From the NCBI GenBank assembly GCA_028335825.1, contig JAIOKI010000002.1, forward strand, positions 124,001-188,000: a stretch of 64,000 nt of DNA. The letters run 5' to 3'. A program made the translations under genes and the position numbers. The stretch comes from Nosema muscidifuracis (lineage: Eukaryota; Microsporidia; Nosematidae). Shown piece by piece: positions 8,146 to 18,000 of the stretch (its first letter is position 1; each line of letters opens with the position of its first letter). A model generated the notes under the pieces. That model searched no databases, was not told where the DNA came from, and saw nothing but the letters and a program-made list of their open reading frames with translations.

Positions 8146-10662
8146 ATGATCAAGTCATTAATATCAAACTATATATCTAAGTACATAACAGATATAATTC
8201 CATCAAATCTTTCTTACAACATAATCACAAGGACACTGGATTTATACAATGTATCTCTAAATCCTAATTTCATTCCTAATATATCAAGTCGTATATCACA
8301 TTTAAAATACATATTTTCATTTACTGAACATACATTACAAATTCACGATGTAGTACTTAATATCGATGATATTCCTTCTTTTAATGATACTAATAGTGGG
8401 AACTTAAATATACAAATAACAAAAATAGTTATTTATTATGGAGATTTCGAAATTAAAATTTTGGAAATTATAGATGATATCATTAGAGGAATAGAAATAT
8501 TCTACAAGAATATCAAAATATTTAGCATAAATCAAATTTCAAGAGAAATTAAAGGATATGAAATAAAAAAGGGATGCTTAGATTTTAAAGTATTTAATTC
8601 TCTATTTCACTTAGGAAATAATGAAGAGTCTTCCAATATTATAGATTTTATCGATAACTTTGATGTGAAATATAATTTCAATGTTGATAAAATTAATATA
8701 AAAAATGGACATGTTTGCTTAAGAAATATTATAGTCTCAAAAAGTAAGAATTGGAAAATTAATTTTCGTAAAATTAAATACGAGAACATTAAATTGAAAA
8801 ATATTGTTATTAGCAGAAAATCCTTTTGGGTATTATCCAGTGAAGATTTTTATATGAAATATACAGGGCCTAGTATTTCAATTGATATCTACAGATTTCC
8901 AAATTGCTCAACACCTTTAAAAGCTTCTACATATTCACTAAAAAGTCATTTAGAAATAATTAAGTGCTTTCTTTGCTTCAATTTATTTGTCAATATGAAT
9001 ATTCTTGGAAATAATATTTCATTTAATATCGATAAAGATATAAAAAATATCAAAATTAATGATACTATTTTAATAAATAGTCTTCTGATCAGTGACTACA
9101 TACAAATTAAGAATCTTGTTATTTATGAAGGTAAAAATCAATTAGAATACACTAATTCTTTTACAATTAATGAAGATTTGATAAGTAAATATATTGATTG
9201 TGATATATTATTTGATAATATCAATATATTTGGAAATGTAATAGAAAAGGCTATATATCTAAGTAAAGAGAATTTTAGTGATAAAATATCATTTAATAAT
9301 GAGATTAGTTGTGGTAATAGTTGTCAATATCTTGAAGTTAAATATATTGATGATGCTTTTGTTATTAATGGATACAATGTAAAAATTTCTGATCCACAAA
9401 ATTTAATTAATTATTTAAATAATGAGGAATCTTCTATTAAGATTGTTGCTAAAATTTATCATATTCATATAATTTATCAAGATATCAAAATCATTAGTAG
9501 TTGTTTACAATACAAGTATGGAAATATTAATTGTGATTTAGAAGTCTTACTTGGGACTAATTATTTTCTAGAGGAATGTAATTTAAAATTTAATGATGGA
9601 TTATTTTTAATAGAAAGAGGTTGTATTAATATTAGTGATAATATCATACATACATTAAGAAATACAGATTATTCATTTTTAGATACTAATACGAAATCAG
9701 GGAAATACAAATTTGATTTACAATATATCAATGTTAATTTATATAACACATCAAATTTAGAGATTTATTCTTGTACAATCAGTGATATATCATGTTTCAT
9801 ATCTGAAGAGATAATTAAGATAAATATAAGAAGTATCCAAGTTGATAATCAAGAATATAATACTAAGCATCCCATAATATTTAAGACTACCTCTGATAAT
9901 ATACTTAATATCGATATAATTAATAAGGAAGTATTTGTAAATGTAGGTAATTTTAATCTTAATTATGATGGTATATTTAACAAAATATATTTCTTATATA
10001 GACATTTTAATTCTCAATCTTCAAATATTACAGATTTTGAGTTTAAGTCTCTAGTCATAAATAGTATTCATTGTACTGTATATTATAAATATCTAACTGA
10101 TATAAAATTAGATAGCATGGTTTTAGATTATTTTAAAGGGAATTTTACTAGACTAGGAGAAATAGTTTATAAATATTATACTAATATGGTAAGTAGTAAA
10201 CTTATAGGAATCTTTTTTAAGAATATTCGTAATAATATTTACAGTAAAACTGTGTATTTAGGTTATAAAGATGATACTAATTTGCCAGTACCCTGGTATA
10301 CAGGTATGACAACAGAGCATAGACTTAGATATCCTATGCCTATGAGATTATCTATAAGTAAGTATGATTATGGATTGTCAGTATCTTTCTATATATTTAA
10401 TAAGATGAATGATAAATTAAAAGGAGAATCTTTTAAAGATGGTACTTATGCTACTATTTCTTATAAGATGAGATGTGAAAAAGATACTTGCTTGATTTTG
10501 ACTAACAAAAGACTTCTTATGAGCAGTAAATTAAATATTAAAGAAATATGTTTGGATGATATATCAGTTAGAGAGATGAATAAGTATTTTATGATAGGTA
10601 ATATTAAGATAGAAGTAGAAAGAAAGGAATTTATAACATCTCTATGTGAATATCTTCTGTAA
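8146..10662 (+). CDS. VPS13: miniature VPS13-like bridge lipid-transfer protein
   Basis: 838 residues against roughly 3,000 in yeast Vps13. The N-terminus (MIKSLISNYISKYI) has the look of the chorein domain that starts VPS13 proteins. The middle is beta-rich with no domains I can name. The C-terminus carries RLRYPMPMRLSISKYDYGLS and CLILTNKRLLM, which match the R-x-PR and LxxTNKRxL blocks of the VPS13 C-terminal region. If this is right, the lipid-conducting rod is about a quarter of the usual length. VPS13 moves phospholipids in bulk between membranes at contact sites. The start follows CTACCCCATTAAATG. Confidence 0.65.
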   Translation: MIKSLISNYISKYITDIIPSNLSYNIITRTLDLYNVSLNPNFIPNISSRISHLKYIFSFTEHTLQIHDVVLNIDDIPSFNDTNSGNLNIQITKIVIYYGDFEIKILEIIDDIIRGIEIFYKNIKIFSINQISREIKGYEIKKGCLDFKVFNSLFHLGNNEESSNIIDFIDNFDVKYNFNVDKINIKNGHVCLRNIIVSKSKNWKINFRKIKYENIKLKNIVISRKSFWVLSSEDFYMKYTGPSISIDIYRFPNCSTPLKASTYSLKSHLEIIKCFLCFNLFVNMNILGNNISFNIDKDIKNIKINDTILINSLLISDYIQIKNLVIYEGKNQLEYTNSFTINEDLISKYIDCDILFDNINIFGNVIEKAIYLSKENFSDKISFNNEISCGNSCQYLEVKYIDDAFVINGYNVKISDPQNLINYLNNEESSIKIVAKIYHIHIIYQDIKIISSCLQYKYGNINCDLEVLLGTNYFLEECNLKFNDGLFLIERGCINISDNIIHTLRNTDYSFLDTNTKSGKYKFDLQYINVNLYNTSNLEIYSCTISDISCFISEEIIKINIRSIQVDNQEYNTKHPIIFKTTSDNILNIDIINKEVFVNVGNFNLNYDGIFNKIYFLYRHFNSQSSNITDFEFKSLVINSIHCTVYYKYLTDIKLDSMVLDYFKGNFTRLGEIVYKYYTNMVSSKLIGIFFKNIRNNIYSKTVYLGYKDDTNLPVPWYTGMTTEHRLRYPMPMRLSISKYDYGLSVSFYIFNKMNDKLKGESFKDGTYATISYKMRCEKDTCLILTNKRLLMSSKLNIKEICLDDISVREMNKYFMIGNIKIEVERKEFITSLCEYLL

Positions 10663-10723
10663 AATAACACATTAAATGATTTTATTTTTTCTAAAAAATA
10701 ATAGATGACTAAATTATCTTTAA

Positions 10724-11629
10724 TCAAAGAAAGTAGTCTGGAATCTTGGATACTACAAAATCTTCTACTTTTACTGGAGATGGTTCAAATTGTGTAAAAT
10801 CATATCTTCCATATTCATCCATCTGCATAAGAGTAGCTAAGTTTCCGCATCTATAGCAGTAATTTGGTGCACTGAATATCGTCACACAGTGTTTATCATG
10901 ATTCCAAGAATATCCATCCATGACAAGCTGATGAGCTCTACAAATCATCTTCAAATTATTTTTAGTAGTAAACTGGTTAGTTATATCAGGTCCGAAAGTA
11001 TATCCTGCACCCCTTGGAGAAGGACCCCAACCCTGATTCTCATCAGGATCAGACCAGAGCAAGTCACACATGGCTCCTTCATGAGGAACTTCTACTCTTC
11101 TGTCTATGCTCTTTAGTTGGTCTAATGTCTCAAAAGAAGGGCTAAGTCCTCCATGGCAGCAGAATGTATCATTATTTACCACAGCACTTACAGGAAGATA
11201 GTCGAATAAATCAGTAAAATGTCTCCATACATTAGCAGTAGCATATTTTCTAATACATTCATCAAAAAATCCATAAACTTGTGTGATCTGTCTTGATTCA
11301 TGATTACCTCTTAGTAAGAATATTCTTGTAGGGTATTTTACTTTTAAACACAAAAGTATAGAAAGTGTCTCTACTGAATGATATCCTCTATCCACATAGT
11401 CTCCCATAAAAAGATAGTTTGTGTAAGGAGGAAGTCCTCCTACTTTAAATAGCTCCATTAGATCATGAAATTGTCCATGTACATCTCCACATACGGTTAC
11501 AGGACCATTTACATTTACTACATTATCTTCCTTTATAAATACATCTATAGCAATTTTACAAAGTTCTTGTACTTCTGATTCTGTGAGATATTCACATCTA
11601 TAAAGTTTATCAAGAAAGGCTTCAATCAT
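10724..11629 (-). CDS. PPH21: protein phosphatase 2A catalytic subunit
   Basis: 301 residues, close to the 309 of human PP2A-C. The metal-binding motifs GDVHGQ, GDYVDRG, RGNHES and CCHGGLSP and the [11 protein letters not shown] segment are all intact. The C-terminus ends in IPDYFL, the PP2A-specific tail whose last Leu is carboxymethylated to control holoenzyme assembly; PP4 and PP6 end differently. The partner B56 regulatory subunit is at 18400-19875. The start follows CTACCCTACAAAATG. The DNA is less AT-rich than neighbouring genes, consistent with a conserved, highly expressed gene. Confidence 0.95.
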   Translation of the reverse strand: MIEAFLDKLYRCEYLTESEVQELCKIAIDVFIKEDNVVNVNGPVTVCGDVHGQFHDLMELFKVGGLPPYTNYLFMGDYVDRGYHSVETLSILLCLKVKYPTRIFLLRGNHESRQITQVYGFFDECIRKYATANVWRHFTDLFDYLPVSAVVNNDTFCCHGGLSPSFETLDQLKSIDRRVEVPHEGAMCDLLWSDPDENQGWGPSPRGAGYTFGPDITNQFTTKNNLKMICRAHQLVMDGYSWNHDKHCVTIFSAPNYCYRCGNLATLMQMDEYGRYDFTQFEPSPVKVEDFVVSKIPDYFL

Positions 11630-11727
11630 TTTGTAGGGTAGAAAATAAATTTAGATTTATTTTATGAATGAAGATAATTTGATAGTTTTAAAACAATGAA
11701 ATTTCAGATGAGTTAGAAATAATTTTA

Positions 11728-12090
11728 ATTTTCCTAAATTTCAATAATGAGCTTTTTCTCATATTTAATAATACTTATCATTTTATTTTAACTTTTCCTA
11801 AATTTCAATAATGAGCTTTTTCTCATATTTAATAATACTTATCATTTTATTTTAACTTTCCTAAATTTCATAATGAGTTTTTTCTCTTTTTTAATTTACT
11901 TATCATTTTATTTTAACTTCCCTAAATTTCATAATGAGTTTTTTCTCATATTTAATAATACTCAAAATCTTATTTTAGCTTTTCAGAATTTATTTATATA
12001 TTTGTTATCTTTTTTAATAATACTTATCATTTTATTTTAACTATCCTAAATTTCAATAATCTTATTTTAACTTTCATAAATTTCATAATA
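11728..12090. repeat. minisatellite, 6-7 units of about 62-64 bp
   Basis: Units of the form TTTCCTAAATTTCAATAATG, AGCTTTTTCTCATATTTAATAA, TACTTATCATTTTATTTTAAC repeat head to tail, becoming degenerate to the right. They fill most of the 11630-12185 spacer between the divergent PP2A-C gene and the membrane protein gene. Confidence 0.85.
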
Positions 12091-12140
12091 ATCTTTTTTT
12101 TATATATTACTTCCCTTCATATTTTAATTAATTTTTTCTT

Positions 12141-12188
12141 ACCCCTTTATGCTTCTTTTTCTTTATTTATTTTTTTCACCCCTACATG
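12141..12188 (+). promoter_or_regulatory. duplicated CCCC-ATG start signal
   Basis: ACCCCTTTATG (ATG at 12149) is followed 37 nt later by CACCCCTACATG (ATG at 12186). The first ATG opens an out-of-frame 16-codon ORF that ends just after the true start. It could act as an upstream ORF or an alternative transcription start. Confidence 0.45.
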
Positions 12189-13004
12189 AATATTATTAGA
12201 TGTCTTACTGGTCAATTTCTTTCTGTATTATCTACTTATAAATTCACTTTTCCACAATCTCCTGCTACATTCACTACAGATCTTCTTCTTGTTCCTGTTA
12301 CATGTATTTTATTAAAATTAAGATATAAAATGAAATACAAAGAAAGAAGTCTATTGGGTGCTACTATGAGTGGAATCTTCTTTATTGGTTATATATATAA
12401 AATGGTAACAAGTAGTAATATTCTTAGTATGGATTATACTATACTTATATCATCCTTAGGATATTTAATATCTATCATGTTCAAGTATTTAATATCAGAT
12501 AATATTCCTAATAATTTATTCCATTATATAATATACTCTCTTATTATGATAATATCTAGTATAATGATTCTTCCTTCTTTGTTCATTAATTTAGAAGATA
12601 TTATTTCATCAACTTCTAGTAGTATATTAGGTACTTTATCATATGTCTCTTATACTATAGTAGTAAATATAATATGTAATGAGGTAGGAATTAAGGAATA
12701 CCTTATTTTATCTTCTTTTATGATATCAATTATGTACTCTTTTTTTATTCTATTATTTTGGAGAACATCTATAGTTGAGATATTTAAAGTATATTCCTTT
12801 TCTATAGTAGATAATATAATATACTACTTAGTATCTTTAATGATTTATATCAGTACTATAGTATATATACAAATATATGGAATAATGTATGCTAATATGA
12901 TACTAGTAAGTAATCTTCTATTTATGATGTATATAAGAAATTATAATATATATTTAATATCAGGAATGTATATATTATTTATATTTAGTATATTAAGAAA
13001 ATAA
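12186..13004 (+). CDS. hypothetical polytopic membrane protein
   Basis: 272 residues with about eight to ten hydrophobic segments separated by very short loops, and almost no charged residues after residue 55. The arrangement of short paired helices resembles drug/metabolite or nucleotide-sugar transporters, but I see no family motif, so the function stays open. A basic loop (LKLRYKMKYKERS) follows the second segment, suggesting a cytoplasmic side. The start follows TTCACCCCTACATG. Confidence 0.7.
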   Translation: MNIIRCLTGQFLSVLSTYKFTFPQSPATFTTDLLLVPVTCILLKLRYKMKYKERSLLGATMSGIFFIGYIYKMVTSSNILSMDYTILISSLGYLISIMFKYLISDNIPNNLFHYIIYSLIMIISSIMILPSLFINLEDIISSTSSSILGTLSYVSYTIVVNIICNEVGIKEYLILSSFMISIMYSFFILLFWRTSIVEIFKVYSFSIVDNIIYYLVSLMIYISTIVYIQIYGIMYANMILVSNLLFMMYIRNYNIYLISGMYILFIFSILRK

Positions 13005-13079
13005 TTAATTAAAAATATAATATATAAAATAAAAAGAATTAAAATATTTATTGTATATAAATTTTTATAGGAATTTTTT

Positions 13080-13380
13080 ATAAGAATTACTTATTTGAGA
13101 ATAATTAATAGATTTGGGAATAATTGATTTATTTGAGATGAATTAATAGATTTGGGAATAATTTATTTATTTGAGAATAATTAATTGATTTATTTGAGAT
13201 TTAACATATTGTATAGAATATTATATAATGAAACTATTCCTATAAAATATTATATAATTAAGATTATTATTGTATAATGAAACTATTTATATAAAATATT
13301 ATTGTATAATAAAACTATTCTTATAAAATATCATATAATGAAACTATTCTTATAAAATATTATTGTATAAAATATTAATT
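13080..13380. repeat. two short-unit repeat blocks
   Basis: About 13080-13200 holds copies of TTTGGGAATAATT/TTTGAGAATAATTAAT. About 13205-13375 holds copies of AATGAAACTATTCCTATAAAATATTATAT. They fill the 13005-13435 spacer between convergent genes; no ORF or RNA is seen. Confidence 0.65.
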
Positions 13381-13435
13381 TACAAAATTAATAAGAAAGA
13401 AAATCTTTTTTAAATCCTTTTAATTCAACACTTAT

Positions 13436-13876
13436 TTAATCAGTCCATGTGTTGATCACTCTTGATCTCAGTTTAAGTGTCAACAAGATATCTCTTGGCA
13501 TAACTGTACATCTTCTTGCATGTGTAGCACACAATAATGAATCCTCAAATAAACCAACTAAATAAGACTCAACTGCCTCCTGAATAGCAGCAAGTGCTGG
13601 ACCTTGAAATCTAATCTCTGCTGCATTATTGGATTCTCTCACGATACTACGGCAATGTCTCTGGAAAGGAAGTCTTCTAATCAAACACTCTGTACTCTTC
13701 TGATATCTTCTGATTTCTTTAAGAACAAGAGCACCAGATCTATGTCTAGCTCTTGGTCTCTTCTCTGTAGATCCTGGTGTACCACTTGGTGTCTTCTTAG
13801 TGGACTTAGCTGATATTTGCTTTCTTGGAGCTTTACCACCTGTTGTCTTTTTTGCTGATTGTTTAGTTCTAGCCAT
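13436..13876 (-). CDS. HHT1: histone H3 (divergent, microsporidian type)
   Basis: 146 residues against 135 in canonical H3. Counting without the Met, K4, K9, K14, K18, K23 and K27 are kept, while R8 and R26 are replaced by Lys. About three residues are inserted before the alphaN helix. EIRRYQKST and LIRRLPFQR are conserved. The loop that holds K79 in canonical H3 (DFKTD) is replaced by a longer ESNNAAEI segment without Lys, so the Dot1 target is missing. The C-terminus is extended to VINTWTD. The start follows AAACCCCAATG. Confidence 0.93.
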   Translation of the reverse strand: MARTKQSAKKTTGGKAPRKQISAKSTKKTPSGTPGSTEKRPRARHRSGALVLKEIRRYQKSTECLIRRLPFQRHCRSIVRESNNAAEIRFQGPALAAIQEAVESYLVGLFEDSLLCATHARRCTVMPRDILLTLKLRSRVINTWTD

Positions 13877-14221
13877 TGGGGTTTTATTATTTTTAAAAAT
13901 TTATAAAAAAAAGGAGGGAAATTTGTTTCATTTGTGATTTAAATATTTATAAAACGAACTTAACAATTTGTTTCTTAACTTTTATTATTAATTTTTTATT
14001 AGTATTTTTTTGTTTTATCTTTATATATTTTTAATTTCTTTTTGACATTTTTCTATTAATTACCGCCTTATTATAAAATTTCTGTTTTATTTATTATTTT
14101 AATTGGATGTTTCAATATTTTTTAAGAAAAAGATCCTTCATAATTTTAAATTATTATTTTAAGTTAACTATAAATATATTTTATTATTATTTTTAAGTTA
14201 ATTATAAATATATTTTATTAT
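13877..14221. other. AT-rich spacer upstream of H3
   Basis: Region between the H3 start and the repeat array before ERO1. Apart from the H3 CCCC motif and a GGAGGG about 15-20 nt further upstream, I see no gene or RNA structure. Confidence 0.4.
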
Positions 14222-14500
14222 TATAATTTACGATCACCCTTAAATGTTATTAACTTGAACAATTATTTTATTAAATAATTATTTTGAAATTATTATAATT
14301 TACAATCACCCTTAAATGTTATTAACTTGAAGAATTATTCTATTAAATAATTATTTTTAAGTTATTATAATTTACAATCACCCTTTTATGTTATTAACAT
14401 GAAGAATTATTCTATTAAATAATTATACCTTAAATGTTATTAACATCAAGTATTATTTTATTAAATTACCATAATCTAATTTTAATTACCCTTAAATGTT
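14222..14500 (+). repeat. array of five copies of the ERO1 start region
   Basis: The block ACCCTTAAATGTTATTAAC recurs at 14236, 14308, 14380 (ACCCTTTTATG), 14427 (ACCTTAAATG) and 14488; the last is the actual ERO1 start. Spacings are 72, 72, 47 and 61 bp. The AATTATTCTATTAAATAATTAT linkers are also repeated. ATGs in the first three copies (14244, 14316, 14388) open 4-codon ORFs (Met-Leu-Leu-Thr then TGA). The fourth (14434) opens a longer ORF out of frame with ERO1. Confidence 0.85.
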
Positions 14501-15182
14501 ATTAACTCCAAGAATACTTTCATATCTTCTAATTAATATAACATCTGATGAAAGATCAAATATCAATAAAATTATTAAATATAATAATTTCATAAATATA
14601 ATTATAAAACCAGAATCATGTCCAATTTTAAAGAGATGTAGTTTATTTGGATGTACCAAAAATATTAATATTATAAAAACTACAGAATCTAAAACAAACT
14701 GTTCTAATGGTAAAGAAATCTGGACTAAAATATATTCTTATTGTACTACTAAAGAAATGTACCAATTAGTTTCAGGTATACATTATGCTATAAGTATACA
14801 TATAAGTTATAATTATTATAACTTATACTTCTTTTATTATCATAATGTAGGGAGATATTTGAAATGTAGAAAGTTTTATAAGAATTTTATGCTTCTTTTT
14901 GTTTATATAAGAAATAAAATTAAGCATAAAAATAACTTTTATGGAAATAATTATAAAAAGGATGAAAATCTTGTTTATGCAGAATCAATAAATAAAATAT
15001 TAAAAGAAATTGGATGTTTAGATTGTGAAAAATGTAGAATATTTGGTACACTTTATTTTATAGGATTAAGGAGTTGTTTAAGTAATAAGAGATCTAAAGA
15101 TGATATGATATTTATAATATTATTTTATAGGAAATTATTAGAGACAATTAAGATGATGTATTTTTTAGAGAAATTGATATAA
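14496..15182 (+). CDS. ERO1: ER thiol oxidase Ero1, strongly reduced
   Basis: 228 residues against over 500 in yeast. Ero1 reoxidises protein disulfide isomerase using FAD and oxygen. Seen here: a shuttle-type C-x4-C pair (C48/C53), the WTKIYSYC segment, the FAD-contact helix LVSGIHYAISIHIS, and the active site CLDCEKCRIFG with C174, C177 and C180 spaced as in Ero1. The loops between these are short. The N-terminus is only weakly hydrophobic, so ER targeting is not obvious. The start follows ATTACCCTTAAATG, the last copy of a repeated start region. Confidence 0.82.
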   Translation: MLLTPRILSYLLINITSDERSNINKIIKYNNFINIIIKPESCPILKRCSLFGCTKNINIIKTTESKTNCSNGKEIWTKIYSYCTTKEMYQLVSGIHYAISIHISYNYYNLYFFYYHNVGRYLKCRKFYKNFMLLFVYIRNKIKHKNNFYGNNYKKDENLVYAESINKILKEIGCLDCEKCRIFGTLYFIGLRSCLSNKRSKDDMIFIILFYRKLLETIKMMYFLEKLI

Positions 15183-15400
15183 TTTAATAAGTAAGATAAT
15201 AATGATTATAAAATCATAAGTAAGATAATATAAGATAAGATAATAATGATTATAAAATATAAGATAATAAGTAAGATAAAAAATATTAAGTAAGATAATA
15301 TAAGATATAATATAAGATAAGATAATAAGGATTATAAAATCATAAGTAAGATTAAAATATTAAGTAAGATAATAATGATTATAAAATCATAAGTAAGATA
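15183..15400. repeat. degenerate short tandem repeat
   Basis: Repeats of AAGTAAGATAATA, ATGATTATAAAATCAT and AAGATAAGATAATA alternate through the spacer after ERO1. Confidence 0.65.
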
Positions 15401-15460
15401 TAAACGTATTAATTTTAAAATCAAACAAATATAATTTTAATATGATTTCTTATAAAGGGT

Positions 15461-15850
15461 ATGTACAAAGAAGAAAATGATGAATTTTTTGTTAAAAATC
15501 TAAGTACAAAATATAAGAAGTTAATATGTGATTTACAATCGAATAGATTATTAATTAGTAAAGATAAATTAAAAAAAGAAGATTTAGTTATTAAAGGATA
15601 TGTAGATCATACAAGTTGTATGATTTTGAGAAGTGATAAGAATGAAGATCTATGTATTATGAAAATTCCTCCTTCATTTTATAATTATTTTGTTGGTAAG
15701 AATGGTGTCATGAAAGTTAAGCATGAAAATATGTTTAATATAACAATAATAGAAATGGATAATTATTTTATTAAAGTAGAAGGAGATAATAAGAAGAAAT
15801 TTAAGAAATATATTTTAGATAAGATTTATAATTTGATAAAGATAAATTAA
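15461..15850 (+). CDS. small protein with a KH-like domain
   Basis: 129 residues. The segment from about residue 65 reads like a KH RNA-binding fold: IMKIPPSFYNYFVGKNG, with the GKNG loop, then MFNITIIEMDNYFIKVEG and a final helix. KH proteins bind single-stranded RNA or DNA. Residues 1-50 are unassigned. The upstream motif is AAAGGGTATG, the G-rich counterpart of the CCC motif. The partner process is unknown. The KH call rests on pattern only. Confidence 0.5.
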   Translation: MYKEENDEFFVKNLSTKYKKLICDLQSNRLLISKDKLKKEDLVIKGYVDHTSCMILRSDKNEDLCIMKIPPSFYNYFVGKNGVMKVKHENMFNITIIEMDNYFIKVEGDNKKKFKKYILDKIYNLIKIN

Positions 15851-15881
15851 TCTATAAAACGAATCCTTTTAATTTTTTATT

Positions 15882-16379
15882 CTAGGAAAACTTCCATTTA
15901 TGACCACATACGCATGTCACGAATGTGGTCATAGGTTCATCAGCTGATCTCGTCTGTAATTGTCTATAAGAGGTCTTTCTTTTTCCACATTGTGAACATT
16001 TAAATATGTCTGTCTCTGCTTGTACTTCTGGTATTTGTATATCATACAGACTTTCTTTTAAGATCTTCTTCTCAGCTTCCTTTAAATCAACAGATTTCAT
16101 TTCCTCATTCGACATTTTAATATATTCATCAGGACTGATTATTCCATCATATACTTTCTTACATAAAGTAGGATTATCTTTATCTTTAAGATTAAAACAT
16201 TTAGATCTAACTATCTTAGGAATATCTGAGGTATAATTTTCATAAATAGATTTAGTAAGTTCGTATGATAAATTAGAAATTCGAGTTTCTTCGTATTCGC
16301 TAATATTACATTTTATTGAGTCAAAAAATAGTTTCATGCACTTATTCTTTTGGATATCATCAAAAAATTCTTTATTCAT
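15882..16379 (-). CDS. DST1: transcription elongation factor TFIIS, short form
   Basis: 165 residues against 309 in yeast, because the N-terminal LW domain is absent. The central Pol II-binding domain (residues 1-105) and the C-terminal zinc ribbon are present, including RSADEPMTTFV with the Asp-Glu pair that enters the Pol II active site to trigger transcript cleavage. The last zinc knuckle reads TCVCGHKW, that is C-x-C rather than the usual C-x2-C. CCCC sits 13 nt before the ATG. The stop is 31 bp from the convergent KH-like gene. Confidence 0.9.
   Translation of the reverse strand: MNKEFFDDIQKNKCMKLFFDSIKCNISEYEETRISNLSYELTKSIYENYTSDIPKIVRSKCFNLKDKDNPTLCKKVYDGIISPDEYIKMSNEEMKSVDLKEAEKKILKESLYDIQIPEVQAETDIFKCSQCGKRKTSYRQLQTRSADEPMTTFVTCVCGHKWKFS
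15899..15933. other. 11-bp perfect inverted repeat in the TFIIS zinc-ribbon coding region
   Basis: TATGACCACAT at 15899-15909 and ATGTGGTCATA at 15923-15933 are exact reverse complements separated by 13 nt. The hairpin would form in the mRNA close to the stop codon. Confidence 0.6.
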
Positions 16380-16429
16380 ATTTCCTAGAGGGGCAAAATT
16401 TTGTTAAAGTAAAAATTGAATAAAAATAC

Positions 16430-16860
16430 TTATTAATGAATATTTTATTGTGAAGATATTTAATTATTCATCAATATATCATATTTTAATGAAAATTCCT
16501 TATAAAAAAATTATATTTCATTATTTCTCAATCTTTCATATTTTAATGAAAAGATATTTTTTAATGAGAATAAAGGTATTTAATTATTTTAGTATAAGAA
16601 GATACTTATAAAATGAAAATTTTTTAATAAGAATATCATATTTCAATGAAAATTCCTTATAATGAATATCTATTTAGTAAAGATATTTAATTATTTATCA
16701 ATATATCATATTTTAATGAAAATTTCTTATAATGAATATCATATTTTAATTATTCATTAATTTTTTTAAATTTTAATGAAAGATCTTCAACTAATTTCTT
16801 AAATAAAAATGGTTTATTAAAAAATAAAATATTTTAATGAATAATTACTTATAAAGAAAA
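16430..16860. repeat. AT-rich interspersed short repeats
   Basis: Variants of ATATCATATTTTAATGAAAA, TTCCTTATAATGAATATC and ATATTTAATTATTCATCAAT recur through the 16380-16900 spacer between the TFIIS start and the eL27 stop. No ORF or RNA is seen. Confidence 0.65.
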
Positions 16861-16900
16861 ATATAGTGAATATTCATCAATTTATAAATTAATTCGTTTA

Positions 16901-17278
16901 TTAAAATTTAAGTTCAGTAAAAAGAAATTTAGCTTTTCCACTATCCTGAGCTTTCTTTAAAACTTCTACTACTTGATTTCTAACTTCTTTCTTAGAATTA
17001 ACATCAGTAACATTGCTATAATCTAAGTCACATAATCCAATATCAGCTTTATATCTAGTAGCCATAAGATGTCTTACATTACTCTTTTTGACAAATGAAA
17101 GAAATCTATCATTCTTTCTTTTTTCTTCTTTAGACAAATAATCCTCACTCTTCTTTGGAACTCTCTGTACACCGGCTATAAGGCATGTGTGTTCATCAAT
17201 ATTCTTAAGAACTACAGCTTTTTTACCAGCAAATTTACCAGCTGTTGGGATTACTATCATATTTGGAATGAACAACAT
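16901..17278 (-). CDS. RPL27: large-subunit ribosomal protein eL27
   Basis: 125 residues, near the usual 136. The N-terminal KOW-type segment ([20 protein letters not shown]) and [30 protein letters not shown] are typical of eL27, which sits on the 60S surface. No intron is visible. The start at 17278 follows TATCCCCCATAAAATG. It is divergent from the small gene at 17336, leaving 57 bp for both promoters. Confidence 0.95.
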   Translation of the reverse strand: MLFIPNMIVIPTAGKFAGKKAVVLKNIDEHTCLIAGVQRVPKKSEDYLSKEEKRKNDRFLSFVKKSNVRHLMATRYKADIGLCDLDYSNVTDVNSKKEVRNQVVEVLKKAQDSGKAKFLFTELKF

Positions 17279-17335
17279 TTTATGGGGGATAAAAAATTTA
17301 AAAAAAATATTAGCATAAACAAGAATGGCCCTCTT

Positions 17336-17617
17336 ATGGAGAAAGAAGAGATTATTAAAAAGATTAATAATAATTTAGATAAAATTATAGAAGATTTTAT
17401 TGAAATATTAAATATAATAAAAAGAAATGATAATGAAATGTCAGGATTATTTTTTGCTAAGAGAAGAGTTCTTGATATTATACTTACTATTGATCAAATT
17501 TATAATGAATTAGTTAAGTTAAAAAAGATTTATCAATTAACTAAAGGAAAATATAAGAAGAGAAGTAAAGAAGAAGAAAATAATTTATTTGTTAGTTTAC
17601 TTAATGAAATGATGTAA
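17336..17617 (+). CDS. small helical protein, possibly Mediator subunit Med22-like
   Basis: 93 residues from the Met I chose. The frame runs further upstream over the eL27 5' end, but CCCTCTTATG directly precedes 17336, fixing the start. The protein is almost entirely helical, with a heptad-like pattern from [20 protein letters not shown] to [18 protein letters not shown]. Size and pattern resemble Med22 (Srb6), but this is a weak fold-level impression and any small coiled-coil subunit would fit. Confidence 0.55.
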   Translation: MEKEEIIKKINNNLDKIIEDFIEILNIIKRNDNEMSGLFFAKRRVLDIILTIDQIYNELVKLKKIYQLTKGKYKKRSKEEENNLFVSLLNEMM

Positions 17618-17619
17618 TA

Positions 17620-18000
17620 ATGATATTTAATAATATATTTATTAAAATATATTGTAATGTATATTTTGTAATATATTTATTAAAATATTTTGTAATCATG
17701 ATTTTTATAAAATATATTTGTAAAATATTTCGATAGTCAGATATTTTGTAAAATATTTTTTGTAATCATGATATTTATTAAAATATTTCAATAATAGTTA
17801 TTTTGCAATCATGGTATTTATAAAATATATTTTGCAATCATGATGTTTAATAATATATTTCAATAATAGTTATTTTGTAATATATTTTTATACATGTCAC
17901 AATATTATATACAATAATTTAATATATAAAATATATTATATTCATAATTCAATATAAAATATTATATAATTCAATATATTGTACCATAATCCAATATATT
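17620..18000. repeat. AT-rich degenerate repeats
   Basis: TAATATATTTATTAAAATAT, TTTTGTAATCATGATATTTA and CAATATATTGTA-like words recur. Together with unstructured AT sequence to 18399 this is a 780-bp gene-free stretch; no CCC-ATG start or RNA fold is seen. Confidence 0.6.
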
